The notes: generated by a model from the letters alone, not told the origin. Shown: positions 1-8,551, counted from the stretch's first letter. The stretch: 36,171 bases of DNA from Chloroflexota bacterium (GCA_013152325.1 JAADGN010000066.1:1-36171); one strand, 5' to 3'. Program-made: numbers and translations.

Positions 1-1
1 C

Positions 2-955
2 GTGTACATGCTCTGGAGCAAAATCGTCTTTGGCGCCACGTCGCCGGTCAGCGGACAGATCAAACGTTGGTGGGGCTCATTGCCGGGGAACGCCTACGGC
101 GGCCCGGCGCGCCGCATATACACTTTTTTTGGCGTGGATACCACCCCTTCCGATTTCAACGCCTGGCAATTGGCGACCGCGTTCGTCCAATCGCTCCAGG
201 AAGCCTTCTCGCAATGGCTCGCCCGTCTCAACGCCAACACGGCCTTTGGGGCCGTATCCATGCTGGTGCTGCTCACCTGCCTGCTCATCCTGGTGAGCAA
301 CCGCAAGCGGACGATCCGAGCGAGCGCACAACTCGGCCTGCTGCCGCTTCTGGTCGGCGCGGAACTCCAGGTCATCTACTACAACAGCCTGGGCTACTCC
401 GCCGCAAAGGAATGGTACTGGGTCAGCCAGATGATCTTCGTTATCCTGCTGGGCAGTTTACTGCTCGACATTTTGCTGCAAGCCATCCGTCGGCGCGCAC
501 CGGCAGCCCGGGTTCTCATCTGGGCGGCGACTGCGCTGGCTGTCATTTACCTGGCACAAAACTTCACCAAGTCCATCGTGCAACGGATGCCCTACGGAAC
601 GGAAAAAGCCGGCCAACCTTACATGGACGTCCTGCCACTTCTCGAAGAAAACACCGAACCCGGCTCACTGATCGGCATGACCGGCGGAGGGAACGTGGGC
701 TACTTCATTCACGAACGCACCATTGTCAACATGGACGGACTGATCAACAGCAAGGACTATTTCCAGGCTCTGCAAAACGGATATGCCGACGATTACCTGG
801 AAGAGATCGGCCTGGATTACGTTTTCGCCAACCCAGCCATCCTGGACGGCGGCCCCTACCGCGGCCAGTTCGTTGACCGTCTGGGAACTGCGATTGCCAC
901 CTATGGCAAAAAAGGGCTTATGCCCTTTTTGCCAGTCAGCGCGGCATCGCGTTGA
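2..955 (+). CDS. C-terminal part of a polytopic membrane protein, possibly a glycosyltransferase-type enzyme (5' truncated)
   Basis: The reading frame is open from the first bases of the window, so the N-terminus lies outside it and the GTG at base 2 is probably not the start. About four hydrophobic segments are visible, roughly residues 82-100, 105-125, 137-160 and 168-187. A soluble C-terminal domain of about 120 residues follows, containing a GMTGGGNVGYF stretch, a TIVNMDGLIN stretch and a YVFANPAIL stretch. This arrangement of a membrane bundle followed by a small extracytoplasmic domain resembles the C-terminal end of GT-C fold (PMT/ArnT-like) proteins, but the catalytic N-terminal loops are not in the window, so that is inference. 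It is followed after 29 bp by a lipoprotein on the same strand, consistent with a cell-envelope operon. Confidence 0.7.
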   Translation: MYMLWSKIVFGATSPVSGQIKRWWGSLPGNAYGGPARRIYTFFGVDTTPSDFNAWQLATAFVQSLQEAFSQWLARLNANTAFGAVSMLVLLTCLLILVSNRKRTIRASAQLGLLPLLVGAELQVIYYNSLGYSAAKEWYWVSQMIFVILLGSLLLDILLQAIRRRAPAARVLIWAATALAVIYLAQNFTKSIVQRMPYGTEKAGQPYMDVLPLLEENTEPGSLIGMTGGGNVGYFIHERTIVNMDGLINSKDYFQALQNGYADDYLEEIGLDYVFANPAILDGGPYRGQFVDRLGTAIATYGKKGLMPFLPVSAASR

Positions 956-984
956 CCGCCCATTCAGGCAGAAAGCGAGACACG

Positions 985-2148
985 ATGCAGAAAAAAACCA
1001 TTGGCCTTCTTTTGGCCGCCATGCTGGCCATCTCCCTGGCCGCCTGTACAATGCCCTCCGGCACACCGACCCCGCTGCCCACAAACACTGCTGCGCCAAC
1101 CGGCCTCCCCGCCGCAACTGCAACCACCGTGCCGCCCACCCCGACCGCAGCTGCCCTGGACGTCCCTCCCCCTGAGCCAGGCACGGTTGCGCTGGATTTT
1201 GTCTCCCTGGTATGCAGCGCCCAATGGTCGAACAACGCTTACTACCTGCCCTGTCCCGGCGATCTGAGCGAACTCCAGGGCGGTTATGTGGCATACAGCG
1301 ACCACACCGTTGCCGAGGGGATGGTGTCCGTCGAAGCGCCGCTCCTGATCGCCCATCCCGGCGAGGGCTATCCGGAAGGGGTGGGGCTGTTTGGGCGCTA
1401 CCCGGCCTTCACCATCTTCCCGGGCGACACCTTCCACGCCACCCTCGCCTGTCAGGGCGATTCGCCCTGTGACGTGGAATATGCCCTCGAATATTTCGAC
1501 GCCGACGGGACCTATCACGCCAGCCAATGGAAATGGCATCACCGCGCCGCCGACGGCCCGACCGAAGTCTCCGCCGACTTGAGCGCTTTGGCCGGACAAA
1601 CTGTCGAGTTGATGCTCGTGATACGCGAGAAAAACGCGCCGCAGGACAGTTGGGTTTTGTGGATCCAGCCCTACGTAGCGCGCGACCCGAATGCCCAGCC
1701 TGCCCCGACAGCCATTGTTGTGTCAACGCCGACCGCGTCCGACAAGACGCCCGGCGTGATTTCGGGTATGGTGGACATGCGTTCTGCGCCGCCTTATCTG
1801 ATCGACGACCCCTATGGGGCCGGCGGCAGGCCGGTGGTGGTTACCTTCTTCAACCTGGACGATAAAACGTATTGGTATATCCAGACCTCGCTGACCGGCC
1901 ATCCCTACTATCAAATGACCGTCACACCGGGGCGTTACCAGGTCGTAGCCTACGCCCGCGGCGTGGGAGACGTGCCCTACGTCACCGCCGGATATACGGG
2001 ACAAAACCCGTCCTGCGGACAGCCATTGAAAATCGTAAACGTTAGCCCCAATGCCACCGTCGAGAACATCATCATCGCCGACTGGAACTGGTCATGCAGC
2101 GGCACAGCCTATCGCCCCAGCAAACCCGCAAAAGTACCGGTTCCCTAA
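985..2148 (+). CDS. Lipoprotein with Pro/Thr-rich linkers and two beta-rich domains, function unknown
   Basis: The ATG at 985 is chosen because it opens a lipoprotein signal peptide: QKKT, a hydrophobic stretch, then lipobox LAAC with Cys21. A TTG-initiated extension from 952 would put 11 residues ahead of it. Mature residues 22-60 are a Pro/Thr/Ala spacer typical of surface lipoproteins. Residues about 65-235 form a beta-rich domain with several Cys and Trp that could be a jelly-roll or carbohydrate-binding-like fold (inference). A second PT-rich linker leads to a C-terminal domain of about 110 residues that looks like a carboxypeptidase-regulatory or FnIII-like beta sandwich. The product is predicted to be anchored on the outer face of the cytoplasmic membrane. 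I recognise no enzyme motif. The ribosome site is weak. It sits 18 bp upstream of another lipoprotein gene, probably in the same operon. Confidence 0.8.
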   Translation: MQKKTIGLLLAAMLAISLAACTMPSGTPTPLPTNTAAPTGLPAATATTVPPTPTAAALDVPPPEPGTVALDFVSLVCSAQWSNNAYYLPCPGDLSELQGGYVAYSDHTVAEGMVSVEAPLLIAHPGEGYPEGVGLFGRYPAFTIFPGDTFHATLACQGDSPCDVEYALEYFDADGTYHASQWKWHHRAADGPTEVSADLSALAGQTVELMLVIREKNAPQDSWVLWIQPYVARDPNAQPAPTAIVVSTPTASDKTPGVISGMVDMRSAPPYLIDDPYGAGGRPVVVTFFNLDDKTYWYIQTSLTGHPYYQMTVTPGRYQVVAYARGVGDVPYVTAGYTGQNPSCGQPLKIVNVSPNATVENIIIADWNWSCSGTAYRPSKPAKVPVP

Positions 2149-2166
2149 ATTTTCCAGAGGTGAAGA

Positions 2167-3309
2167 ATGCCACCAACACTCAACCACCGCAAACTTTCCC
2201 GACAACTTGTAATTTTTCTGTTCGTGCTGGCCTTATCGCTGCTCGCCTGCCAGGCAGTGACCGGCATCCCGAACACACCGGTTTCCGAATCGCCCCCGGC
2301 AACGCAGGCGCCGGCAGACACAGCCACGGATACTCCCGTCAATCCGGAGCCAGAACAAAATCCGGACCAGGTCGAGGAGTGTCTGCCCGGCGAAATCTAC
2401 CATGCGGAAGAAGATCTCTGCTACACCGAGGATGGAAGCGCCATCCAGCCATTCCTTGACATGATGGCCCAACAAACGACAACAGAAATCCCGGCAGATG
2501 ACGACGAAGGACTCGACGATGAATACACGCTGGTCACCTACCAGATCAACGGCAGCCAGATCGCTGACCCCAGTTTTGGCAGTGTCAGCGACGATCTGCG
2601 CGCTTACCAGCAGGATGAGCAAAGCCAGCGAAAAGTCTGGGCTTATTTTGCCGCCATCATTCCCCCGGATCGACGCGACGAACTGGTTCAATTCGTCGTC
2701 ATCACCGACGGCCCCGGGGGATCTCTGGCCGCTGTTGAGCAATCCCCGGACGATCCCTACGCCTGGAGACTCAACATAGACATCGCCGACACCAGCGACA
2801 TCCCGGAGTTGACCTTCACGCTGATCCACGAATACGGCCACCTGCTGACCCTGAACGCGTCCCAGGTGCCGCCCAATTTGGAAATTTTCCAAAACCCGGA
2901 TAGCATGGATTTGTACGATCAGGCCGAAGCCGCCTGTCCGACCTATTTTCCCGGCGAAGGGTGCGCCGCCGACTCGGCCTATCTCTACCAATTCTTCAAC
3001 CAATTCTGGGCAGGCATGTATGACGAATGGCTCAACATAAGCGCCATCGAGGATGACGACGAATATTACACCGCGCTGGATGATTTCTACTACGCCCGTG
3101 AAGACGAGTTCGTCACCGACTACGCGGTCACCAACCCCGAAGAAGACATCGCCGAGACGTGGAGCTACTTCATACTCAAACCCAAACCGACCGGCAATAC
3201 GATCGCCGAGCAAAAAGTGTTATTCTTCTATCAGTTCCCCGAACTGGTGCAATTGCGCGAAGAGATCATCGCCCGCACATATTCCCGCCTGATAAGAATG
3301 CAGCCGTGA
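2167..3309 (+). CDS. Lipoprotein with zincin-type metallopeptidase motif (HEYGH)
   Basis: The ATG at 2167 is preceded by a good ribosome site (AGAGGTGA). The signal peptide ends in lipobox LLAC with Cys28, followed by a Pro/Thr/Glu-rich spacer to about residue 70. The diagnostic feature is TLIHEYGHLL, with HEYGH at residues 221-225, matching the HExxH zinc-binding and catalytic signature of zincin metallopeptidases. It is preceded by a beta-rich stretch. The third zinc ligand is not obvious; acidic residues in the helical region around residues 290-345 are candidates. Two Cys at about 258 and 267 could form a disulfide outside the cell. The predicted role is a membrane-anchored surface peptidase, with unknown substrate. 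The stop overlaps the GTG of the next gene, so translation is probably coupled. Confidence 0.8.
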   Translation: MPPTLNHRKLSRQLVIFLFVLALSLLACQAVTGIPNTPVSESPPATQAPADTATDTPVNPEPEQNPDQVEECLPGEIYHAEEDLCYTEDGSAIQPFLDMMAQQTTTEIPADDDEGLDDEYTLVTYQINGSQIADPSFGSVSDDLRAYQQDEQSQRKVWAYFAAIIPPDRRDELVQFVVITDGPGGSLAAVEQSPDDPYAWRLNIDIADTSDIPELTFTLIHEYGHLLTLNASQVPPNLEIFQNPDSMDLYDQAEAACPTYFPGEGCAADSAYLYQFFNQFWAGMYDEWLNISAIEDDDEYYTALDDFYYAREDEFVTDYAVTNPEEDIAETWSYFILKPKPTGNTIAEQKVLFFYQFPELVQLREEIIARTYSRLIRMQP

Positions 3310-3704
3310 CATCATCCTTCCCCTGGAAACCCTTTGGCCTGACCCTGCGCGGCGGGATCGTGGGCGGCCTGATCCTCGCCGTCCTGGGGGCGCTGGTCGG
3401 CCTGACGTTGAGCAAGCTCCTGGCGCCTCCCGGCTGGGGCGGACTGCTCTACACGCTGCAAGGGCTTATCTACGGCTATGGCATCGGAGCCGGAACCGGC
3501 GCCTACGCCATCCACAAACGGCTGGGCGGCCAACGCACATTTACACGCGCGTTTTTCAGCGCACTGACGGGACTGTTCGCCATCATCTTCCTGGCCGAGC
3601 CGCTGCACCTGGATACTTTCCAGCCGCTCGTGTGGGGTCTGCTCTTCATCCTGCCGCCCCTGACCGCCGCGCTGATGCTGCTCGAACCGATCACCGACAA
3701 CTGA
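3306..3704 (+). CDS. Small glycine-rich integral membrane protein, unknown function
   Basis: The start is taken as the GTG at 3306, which overlaps the stop of the peptidase gene in a GTGA arrangement typical of translational coupling; longer in-frame starts would lie inside the peptidase gene. The 132-residue product is almost entirely hydrophobic, with about four membrane spans and small-residue-rich helices (GGIVGGLILAVLGALVG, GYGIGAGTGAY). No signal peptide or catalytic motif is visible and I do not recognise the family. It is sandwiched between a surface peptidase and another small membrane protein, each joined by overlapping codons, suggesting that the three are made together, possibly as one envelope complex (inference). 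Confidence 0.7.
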   Translation: MTSSFPWKPFGLTLRGGIVGGLILAVLGALVGLTLSKLLAPPGWGGLLYTLQGLIYGYGIGAGTGAYAIHKRLGGQRTFTRAFFSALTGLFAIIFLAEPLHLDTFQPLVWGLLFILPPLTAALMLLEPITDN

Positions 3705-4156
3705 TGCCCAACCATCCCAGCCGCCCCTTCTCCGTAACCCTGCTTGCTCTCGGCGTGTTAAGCCTTACGACGCTCAATGGCGTACGATTCGGCGCAGCGC
3801 TCATCGACTGGAAGCTGTTGGACAGCATCATGCCGCGCCCCGGGCCGCTGTACATCGCCGCGACGGGTCTCATCTGGACCCTGGGCGGGTTGACCGTTTA
3901 CACAGGTCTCTGGCTCGGACGAAAATGGTCGCGCCCTGCCGCCCTGATCGCATCCGTCCTGTATGCGGCCTACTACTGGTTCGACCGGCTGACCTTTCGA
4001 AGCAGCGTACCATCTGCCAACCAGCCATTCGCGCTGGCCGCCACCATCGTCTGCCTGCTATTTGTCATCACCGCGCTGTCGCTGCCCGGCAGCCGAAAAT
4101 TCTTTAGACAGAGAGAACAACATGACCGACAACCCAAAGATCAAACGTCTCCGTGA
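3704..4156 (+). CDS. Small four-helix membrane protein, unknown function
   Basis: The ATG at 3704 shares its A with the preceding TGA (TGATG), which fixes the start by coupling. The product is 150 residues with about four predicted membrane segments (near 10-28, 45-70, 78-100 and 112-132) and a short charged cytoplasmic tail. The [19 protein letters not shown] region resembles small uncharacterised membrane proteins found in Chloroflexota, but I cannot name a family. Its last 35 bp overlap the start of the carboxyltransferase gene. This is an unusually long overlap that links the envelope genes to the carboxylase genes in one transcript. Confidence 0.7.
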   Translation: MPNHPSRPFSVTLLALGVLSLTTLNGVRFGAALIDWKLLDSIMPRPGPLYIAATGLIWTLGGLTVYTGLWLGRKWSRPAALIASVLYAAYYWFDRLTFRSSVPSANQPFALAATIVCLLFVITALSLPGSRKFFRQREQHDRQPKDQTSP

Positions 4157-5672
4157 ACTGAAAGCCCAATCCCGTTTGGGCGGCGGCGAGACCCGCATCG
4201 AAGCCCAACACAAAAAGGGACGCCTGACCGCCCGCGAACGGCTCGACCTGCTGCTCGACAAAGGCTCCTTCCGCGAACTCGACCCATTCGTCGCCCACCG
4301 CACCAACGACTTCGGCCTGGGCGACAAGAAATTCCTGGCCGATAGCGTCGTCACCGGCTGGGGCACGATCGAGGCCCGGCTGGTGTACGTCTTCTCACAG
4401 GATTTCACCGTCTTCGGCGGCAGCCTGGGTGAAGTCCACGCGGAGAAGATCGTCAAACTGATGGAGATGGCGCTGAAAAACGGCGCGCCGGTCATCGGCT
4501 TGAACGATTCGGGCGGCGCGCGCATCCAGGAGGGCGTCGTCTCCCTGGGCGGCTACGCCGACATCTTCCTGCGCAACACGCTCGCCTCCGGCGTCATCCC
4601 GCAGATCAGCGCCATCATGGGGCCTTGCGCGGGCGGCGCGGTGTACTCTCCCGCGCTGACCGATTTCATCTTCATGGTGCGCAACTCATCCTACATGTTC
4701 GTCACCGGCCCAGACGTGGTCAAGACCGTCACGCACGAGGAGGTCTCGTTCGAAGACCTGGGCGGCGCCAGCGTGCACTCGGAGAAATCCGGCGTCTGCC
4801 ACGTGGCCGCCGACAGCGAGGCCGATACGCTCTACCTCATCCGCAAATTGCTGGGCTACCTGCCGCAGAACAACATGGAAGACCCGCCCTTTGTGGATAC
4901 CGGCGACGACCCGCTGCGCCGCGAAGACGAACTGGACACCATCATCCCCGACGACCCCGGCAAGCCCTACGACATCAAGGACGTCATCCGCCTGATCATG
5001 GACAACGGGCAGTTCTTCGAAATCCACGAGAACTATGCCATGAACATCGTGGTCGGATTCGCCCGCCTGGGCGGACACTCGGTCGGCATCGTGGCGAATC
5101 AACCCGCCGTTCTGGCCGGCGTGCTGGACATTGACGCGTCGGAAAAGGCCGGACGTTTCATCCGCTTCTGCGACGCCTTCAACATCCCCATCATCACCTT
5201 CGAGGACGTGCCCGGATTTTTGCCCGGCACGGTGCAGGAACATGGCGGCATCATCCGCTCCGGCGCGAAACTGCTCTACGCCTACTGCGAGACAACCGTG
5301 CCCAAACTGACCGTTATCACCCGCAAAGCCTACGGCGGCGCATACGACGTGATGAGCAGCAAGCACATCCGCGGCGACATCAACCTGGCCTGGCCAACGG
5401 CTGAGATCGCCGTCATGGGACCGGATGGCGCGGTCAACATCATCTTCCGGCATGAGCTGGCCGAAGCCAAAGACCCGGTCAAACGCAAGGCCGAACTGGT
5501 AGCCGAATACCGCGAGAAATTTGCCAATCCCTACGTCGCGGCCGGACGCGGCTACATCGACGATGTCATCGAGCCGCGCGAGACGCGCCCGCGCCTGATC
5601 AACGCGCTGGAAATGCTGAGCAACAAGCGCGACTCGAATCCGGCCAAGAAGCACGGGAATATTCCGCTGTAG
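4122..5672 (+). CDS. pccB: Acyl-CoA (propionyl-CoA type) carboxylase, carboxyltransferase beta subunit
   Basis: This subunit transfers CO2 from carboxybiotin to an acyl-CoA. The 516-residue length is normal for the family. The N half carries [14 protein letters not shown] (about 127-140) and the oxyanion-hole segment [14 protein letters not shown] (165-178). The C half carries [10 protein letters not shown] (361-370) and the second oxyanion segment AYGGAYDVM (403-411), followed by [13 protein letters not shown]. Asp409 in GAYDVM occupies the position that distinguishes propionyl-CoA carboxylases (Asp) from broad-range enzymes (Ile/Leu) in actinobacterial structures, so propionyl-CoA is the favoured substrate; this is inferred from the family. 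The ATG at 4122 has a GAGAG-type ribosome site inside the preceding gene. The biotin carboxylase and biotin carrier genes follow, completing the enzyme. Confidence 0.93.
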   Translation: MTDNPKIKRLRELKAQSRLGGGETRIEAQHKKGRLTARERLDLLLDKGSFRELDPFVAHRTNDFGLGDKKFLADSVVTGWGTIEARLVYVFSQDFTVFGGSLGEVHAEKIVKLMEMALKNGAPVIGLNDSGGARIQEGVVSLGGYADIFLRNTLASGVIPQISAIMGPCAGGAVYSPALTDFIFMVRNSSYMFVTGPDVVKTVTHEEVSFEDLGGASVHSEKSGVCHVAADSEADTLYLIRKLLGYLPQNNMEDPPFVDTGDDPLRREDELDTIIPDDPGKPYDIKDVIRLIMDNGQFFEIHENYAMNIVVGFARLGGHSVGIVANQPAVLAGVLDIDASEKAGRFIRFCDAFNIPIITFEDVPGFLPGTVQEHGGIIRSGAKLLYAYCETTVPKLTVITRKAYGGAYDVMSSKHIRGDINLAWPTAEIAVMGPDGAVNIIFRHELAEAKDPVKRKAELVAEYREKFANPYVAAGRGYIDDVIEPRETRPRLINALEMLSNKRDSNPAKKHGNIPL

Positions 5673-5715
5673 GTTTTTACGTTTTTGCGTGTTCCTGTGT
5701 CAGGTGTCACAGTGT

Positions 5716-5790
5716 CACGCAACACGGGAACACGTGACACAGAAACACGTGACACGGAAACACGTGACACGGAAACACACAACACGGGAG
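5716..5790 (+). repeat. Five-unit 15-bp tandem repeat immediately upstream of the biotin carboxylase gene
   Basis: Five consecutive 15-nt units fit exactly between 5716 and 5790. The third and fourth units (5746-5760 and 5761-5775) are identical, CACGTGACACGGAAA. The second differs at one base (CACGTGACACAGAAA), and the outer units are more diverged (CACGCAACACGGGAA and CACACAACACGGGAG). The last unit supplies the GGGAG ribosome site of the next gene, 10 nt before its ATG. A sequence just upstream (5689-5701) is complementary to the repeat at 5736-5748 with one mismatch, so the transcript could fold back on itself. Confidence 0.9.
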
Positions 5791-5800
5791 TACCGGATAT

Positions 5801-7309
5801 ATGTTCAACAAAGTATTAATCGCTAACCGTGGAGAGATTGCCGTCCGCATTTTGCGCGCCTGCCGCGAGCTGGGCATCGAGACGGTCGCCGTCTACTCCG
5901 AGGCCGACCGGCAAGCCCTGCACGTGCGTTACGCCGACGAGGCCTACCTGCTCGGTCCGGCGCCCTCGAGCGAGTCCTACCTGCGCGGCGACAAGATCAT
6001 CGAAATCGCCAAAAAGTGTGGCGCAGGCGCCATCCATCCCGGCTACGGCTTCCTGGCCGAACGCGCCGATTTCGCCGAAGCCGTCATCGCTGCCGAACTG
6101 GAATTCATCGGGCCAAAGCCTTCCGCCATCGCCGCCATGGGTGACAAAGCCATCGCCCGCGCGACGGTCACGAAAGCCGGTGTGCCTGTCGTCCCTGGCA
6201 CAGAAGGCGTCGGCAACCTGAGCGACGAGGAACTGCTCGCCATCGCGCCCAAGATCAGCTTTCCGCTGCTCATCAAGGCGACCGCGGGCGGCGGCGGTAA
6301 AGGGATGCGGGAAGTTCGCACCCTCGAAGAAATGCCGGGGCTGATCACATCCGCACGACGCGAGGCCAAAGCCGCGTTCGGCGATGACAACGTCTACCTG
6401 GAAAAGCTCATCGAAGGCGCGCACCACATCGAAATCCAGATTCTGGCCGACCGGCACGGGAACGTCCTGCACCTGAACGAACGCGAATGCTCTCTCCAGC
6501 GTCGCCACCAGAAATTGCTCGAAGAGTCCCCCTCCCCGTTTGCGGACGACGATCTGCGTCGACGAATGGGCGCGGTGGCCGTCAAGGCCGCGCAGGCTGT
6601 CGATTACGTCAACGCGGGCACCATCGAATTCCTGGTCGACAAGGACAAGAATTTCTACTTCCTGGAGATGAACACCCGTTTGCAGGTGGAACACCCGGTC
6701 ACCGAACTGGTCACCGGCGTGGACATCGTCAAGGAACAGATCCGCATCACCCGCGGACGTCCGCTTGGTTATACGCAGGACGACATCCACATGACCGGCG
6801 CGGCCATCGAGTGCCGCATCAACGCCGAAGACCCGTACAACGGGTTCATGCCCTCGACCGGAAAAATCTCCCACATCATCATGCCCTCCGGCCCCGGCGT
6901 GCGCGTGGATACGGGCGTCTATCCCGGCTTCACCATCACCCCCTACTACGATCCGATGATCGCCAAATTGCTCGTCTGGGGCGAGACGCGCGGCCAGGCT
7001 ATCCTGCGCATGCGGCGCGCCCTGGAAGAATACCGCATCGTCGGCGTGCGCACCAATATTCCCTTCCACCAAACCATGATGGACTCGCATCGCTTCATGG
7101 GCGGGCAATACGATACCCGTTTCGTGGAAGAGCGTTTCTCGATGGAGGCCATCGAGGAAGGCAAGGAGATACACCCGGACATTGCCGCCATCATGGCCAC
7201 CCTGGTCGCTCACCAACAAACCCAGCGCGCGGCGCATGTTGTCCGGCGCGGCGAACGCGATACCAGCAACTGGAAATGGGTCGGACGCTGGGAACGGATG
7301 CACCGGTAG
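5801..7309 (+). CDS. accC: Biotin carboxylase subunit of acetyl/propionyl-CoA carboxylase
   Basis: This enzyme performs ATP-dependent carboxylation of the biotin on the carrier protein. The domain order is classical: the N-terminal domain begins KVLIANRGEIAVRI (4-17), the ATP-grasp lid carries KATAGGGGKGMREV with the glycine loop at 163-168, and the active-site strand EMNTRLQVEHPVTE includes Glu289, Asn291 and Arg293. The C-terminal biotin carboxylase domain follows. At 502 residues it is about 50 longer than E. coli AccC (about 449). The extra residues are at the C-terminus and lack a biotin motif, so carrier and carboxylase are separate here. The GGGAG ribosome site in the last repeat unit fixes the ATG at 5801. 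It is co-directional with the carboxyltransferase upstream (128-bp gap with the repeat) and the biotin carrier downstream. Confidence 0.95.
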   Translation: MFNKVLIANRGEIAVRILRACRELGIETVAVYSEADRQALHVRYADEAYLLGPAPSSESYLRGDKIIEIAKKCGAGAIHPGYGFLAERADFAEAVIAAELEFIGPKPSAIAAMGDKAIARATVTKAGVPVVPGTEGVGNLSDEELLAIAPKISFPLLIKATAGGGGKGMREVRTLEEMPGLITSARREAKAAFGDDNVYLEKLIEGAHHIEIQILADRHGNVLHLNERECSLQRRHQKLLEESPSPFADDDLRRRMGAVAVKAAQAVDYVNAGTIEFLVDKDKNFYFLEMNTRLQVEHPVTELVTGVDIVKEQIRITRGRPLGYTQDDIHMTGAAIECRINAEDPYNGFMPSTGKISHIIMPSGPGVRVDTGVYPGFTITPYYDPMIAKLLVWGETRGQAILRMRRALEEYRIVGVRTNIPFHQTMMDSHRFMGGQYDTRFVEERFSMEAIEEGKEIHPDIAAIMATLVAHQQTQRAAHVVRRGERDTSNWKWVGRWERMHR

Positions 7310-7379
7310 TCTGAACAGCCTGGTGGGCCAACTGGGCGCGATCGTCCACGGTCAGACCAGCGAGACGAGAGAACTCATC

Positions 7380-7877
7380 ATGAAATATGTAACCACAATC
7401 AACGGACACGAATTCATCATCGAAGTCATTGACGACCGCCACGTTTCTGTGGACGGCAAGGTTCTGGAAGTGGATTTCGAATCCGTCAGCGGAGAACCGG
7501 TTTACTCGCTGATCGTGGACGGAAAATCCCACGAGGCCTACATCTACCCCGGCGAGGAGAACTGGGAGGTCCTGCTTCAGGGGCGGCTGTACCCGGTCAT
7601 CGTCGAGGACGAGCGGGAAAAACGCCTGCGGGCCGCTTCCGGCAGCGGGGTCGCCGAATCGGGCGAGTTCCATCTCAAAGCGCCCATGCCCGGGCTGATC
7701 GTCGCCATCCCGGTCAGCGAGGGACAGGAAGTCGAAAAGGGAGACGTGCTGCTCATCCTCGAGTCGATGAAGATGCAAAACGAACTCAAGTCGCCGCGCG
7801 CCGGGGTCATCGAGCGCATCCGCGTCAAGCCCGGCGACAGCGTTGAACAGAGACAAAAACTGCTCAGCGTAGCGTAA
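7380..7877 (+). CDS. accB: Biotin carboxyl carrier protein of acyl-CoA carboxylase
   Basis: The 165-residue protein carries the swinging biotin between carboxylase and carboxyltransferase. The C-terminal lipoyl/biotinyl domain (about 95-165) contains PMPGLIVAIPVSEGQEVEKG and the biotinylation motif ESMKMQN, with Lys131 as the predicted biotin-attachment site. The N-terminal 80 residues are a separate beta-rich domain that probably mediates docking to the partner subunits; this is inferred from related three-subunit carboxylases. The ATG at 7380 is chosen because a GAGAG ribosome site precedes it; earlier in-frame starts fall inside accC. The symbol accB is used by function; in propionyl-CoA carboxylase the same role is part of PccA. 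Confidence 0.92.
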   Translation: MKYVTTINGHEFIIEVIDDRHVSVDGKVLEVDFESVSGEPVYSLIVDGKSHEAYIYPGEENWEVLLQGRLYPVIVEDEREKRLRAASGSGVAESGEFHLKAPMPGLIVAIPVSEGQEVEKGDVLLILESMKMQNELKSPRAGVIERIRVKPGDSVEQRQKLLSVA

Positions 7878-7886
7878 GCCATAAAA

Positions 7887-7913
7887 GCAGGGGCGGTTGA
7901 CGGCCGCCCCTGC
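7887..7913. repeat. Perfect REP-like palindrome between the biotin carrier and CYTH genes
   Basis: A 10-bp perfect stem (GCAGGGGCGG at 7887-7896 and CCGCCCCTGC at 7904-7913) encloses a 7-nt loop. No T-run follows on the plus strand, so it is a poor intrinsic terminator. It ends 5 nt before the next gene's first ATG. GC-rich palindromes with this kind of core are commonly dispersed in many genomes, so it may be a repetitive extragenic element. Confidence 0.8.
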
Positions 7914-7918
7914 ACGAT

Positions 7919-8551
7919 ATGATGAACACCTGCGAAACTGAAGTTAAATTCCATATTGCGCACCCAAAAATTCTACGAGCGCGCCTGCGTGAACTGGGTG
8001 CACGTCTGCTCCAGCCCCGCACCCACGAACACAATCTGCGCTTCGACGCGCCAGACGGCAGCCTGCGTCGTGCACACCGCGTGCTGCGCCTGCGCCGGGA
8101 CGACAAGGTCACACTGACGTACAAAGGGCCTAGCGAGCACACACAAGGCGTGTTGAGCCGCAGCGAGATCGAGTTCACGACCAGCAGCTACGAAAACGCC
8201 CGCCGTTTTTTGGAAGCACTTGGCTACCGTGTTTTCGCTGTCTACGAGAAATACCGTACGGTCTATGCCCTCGGCGAGACGCACATCATGCTCGACGAAC
8301 TGCCTTATGGGGATTTTGTCGAAATCGAAGGGCCGGACGTGGAAACCATCCAGCAAGCCGCGCGTGAACTTGGCCTGGACTGGGACGCCGCCATCCCGGC
8401 CGGTTACCTGGCGCTGTTCGAACGTCTCTGCGCCGGACGCGACCTGGATCCGTCAAAACTGACCTTTGACGCGCTGAATGAGGGGAAACCATCACCGGAC
8501 GCGCTGTTCGTGCGGCCGGCAGATACCCAGGGTCCATCCAAAAAAACGTAG
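7919..8551 (+). CDS. CYTH-domain protein (class IV adenylate cyclase / triphosphatase superfamily)
   Basis: The N-terminus carries the CYTH signature ExExK as E6-T-E8-V-K10, followed by the alternating charged strands expected of the triphosphate tunnel: a run rich in Arg around RRAHRVLRLRRDD, LTYKGP, RSEIEF, the YEKYRTVY segment and the LDELPYGDFVEIEG segment near the C-terminal side of the domain. CYTH enzymes bind or hydrolyse triphosphates (CyaB adenylate cyclase, thiamine triphosphatase, inorganic triphosphatase). The sequence alone does not say which, but the CyaB/class IV-like order fits best. The 210-residue length is normal. The start is tandem ATGs at 7919 and 7922, since ExExK must be near the N-terminus. 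No Shine-Dalgarno is seen, because a hairpin arm occupies that position. The last 20 residues are a polar tail. Confidence 0.88.
   Translation: MMNTCETEVKFHIAHPKILRARLRELGARLLQPRTHEHNLRFDAPDGSLRRAHRVLRLRRDDKVTLTYKGPSEHTQGVLSRSEIEFTTSSYENARRFLEALGYRVFAVYEKYRTVYALGETHIMLDELPYGDFVEIEGPDVETIQQAARELGLDWDAAIPAGYLALFERLCAGRDLDPSKLTFDALNEGKPSPDALFVRPADTQGPSKKT

Noticed and set aside
4686-5654. A 322-codon minus-strand frame inside the carboxyltransferase gene
   Set aside because: Antisense to conserved carboxyltransferase motifs; no ribosome site or homology visible.
5716-5790. A CRISPR array
   Set aside because: Units are 15 bp, adjacent and without unique spacers; no cas gene is nearby.
5816-7303. 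A 495-codon open frame on the minus strand through accC
   Set aside because: It is fully antisense to a gene with complete biotin carboxylase motifs; GC-rich codon use of accC keeps this antisense frame open. Its translation has no recognisable motif.
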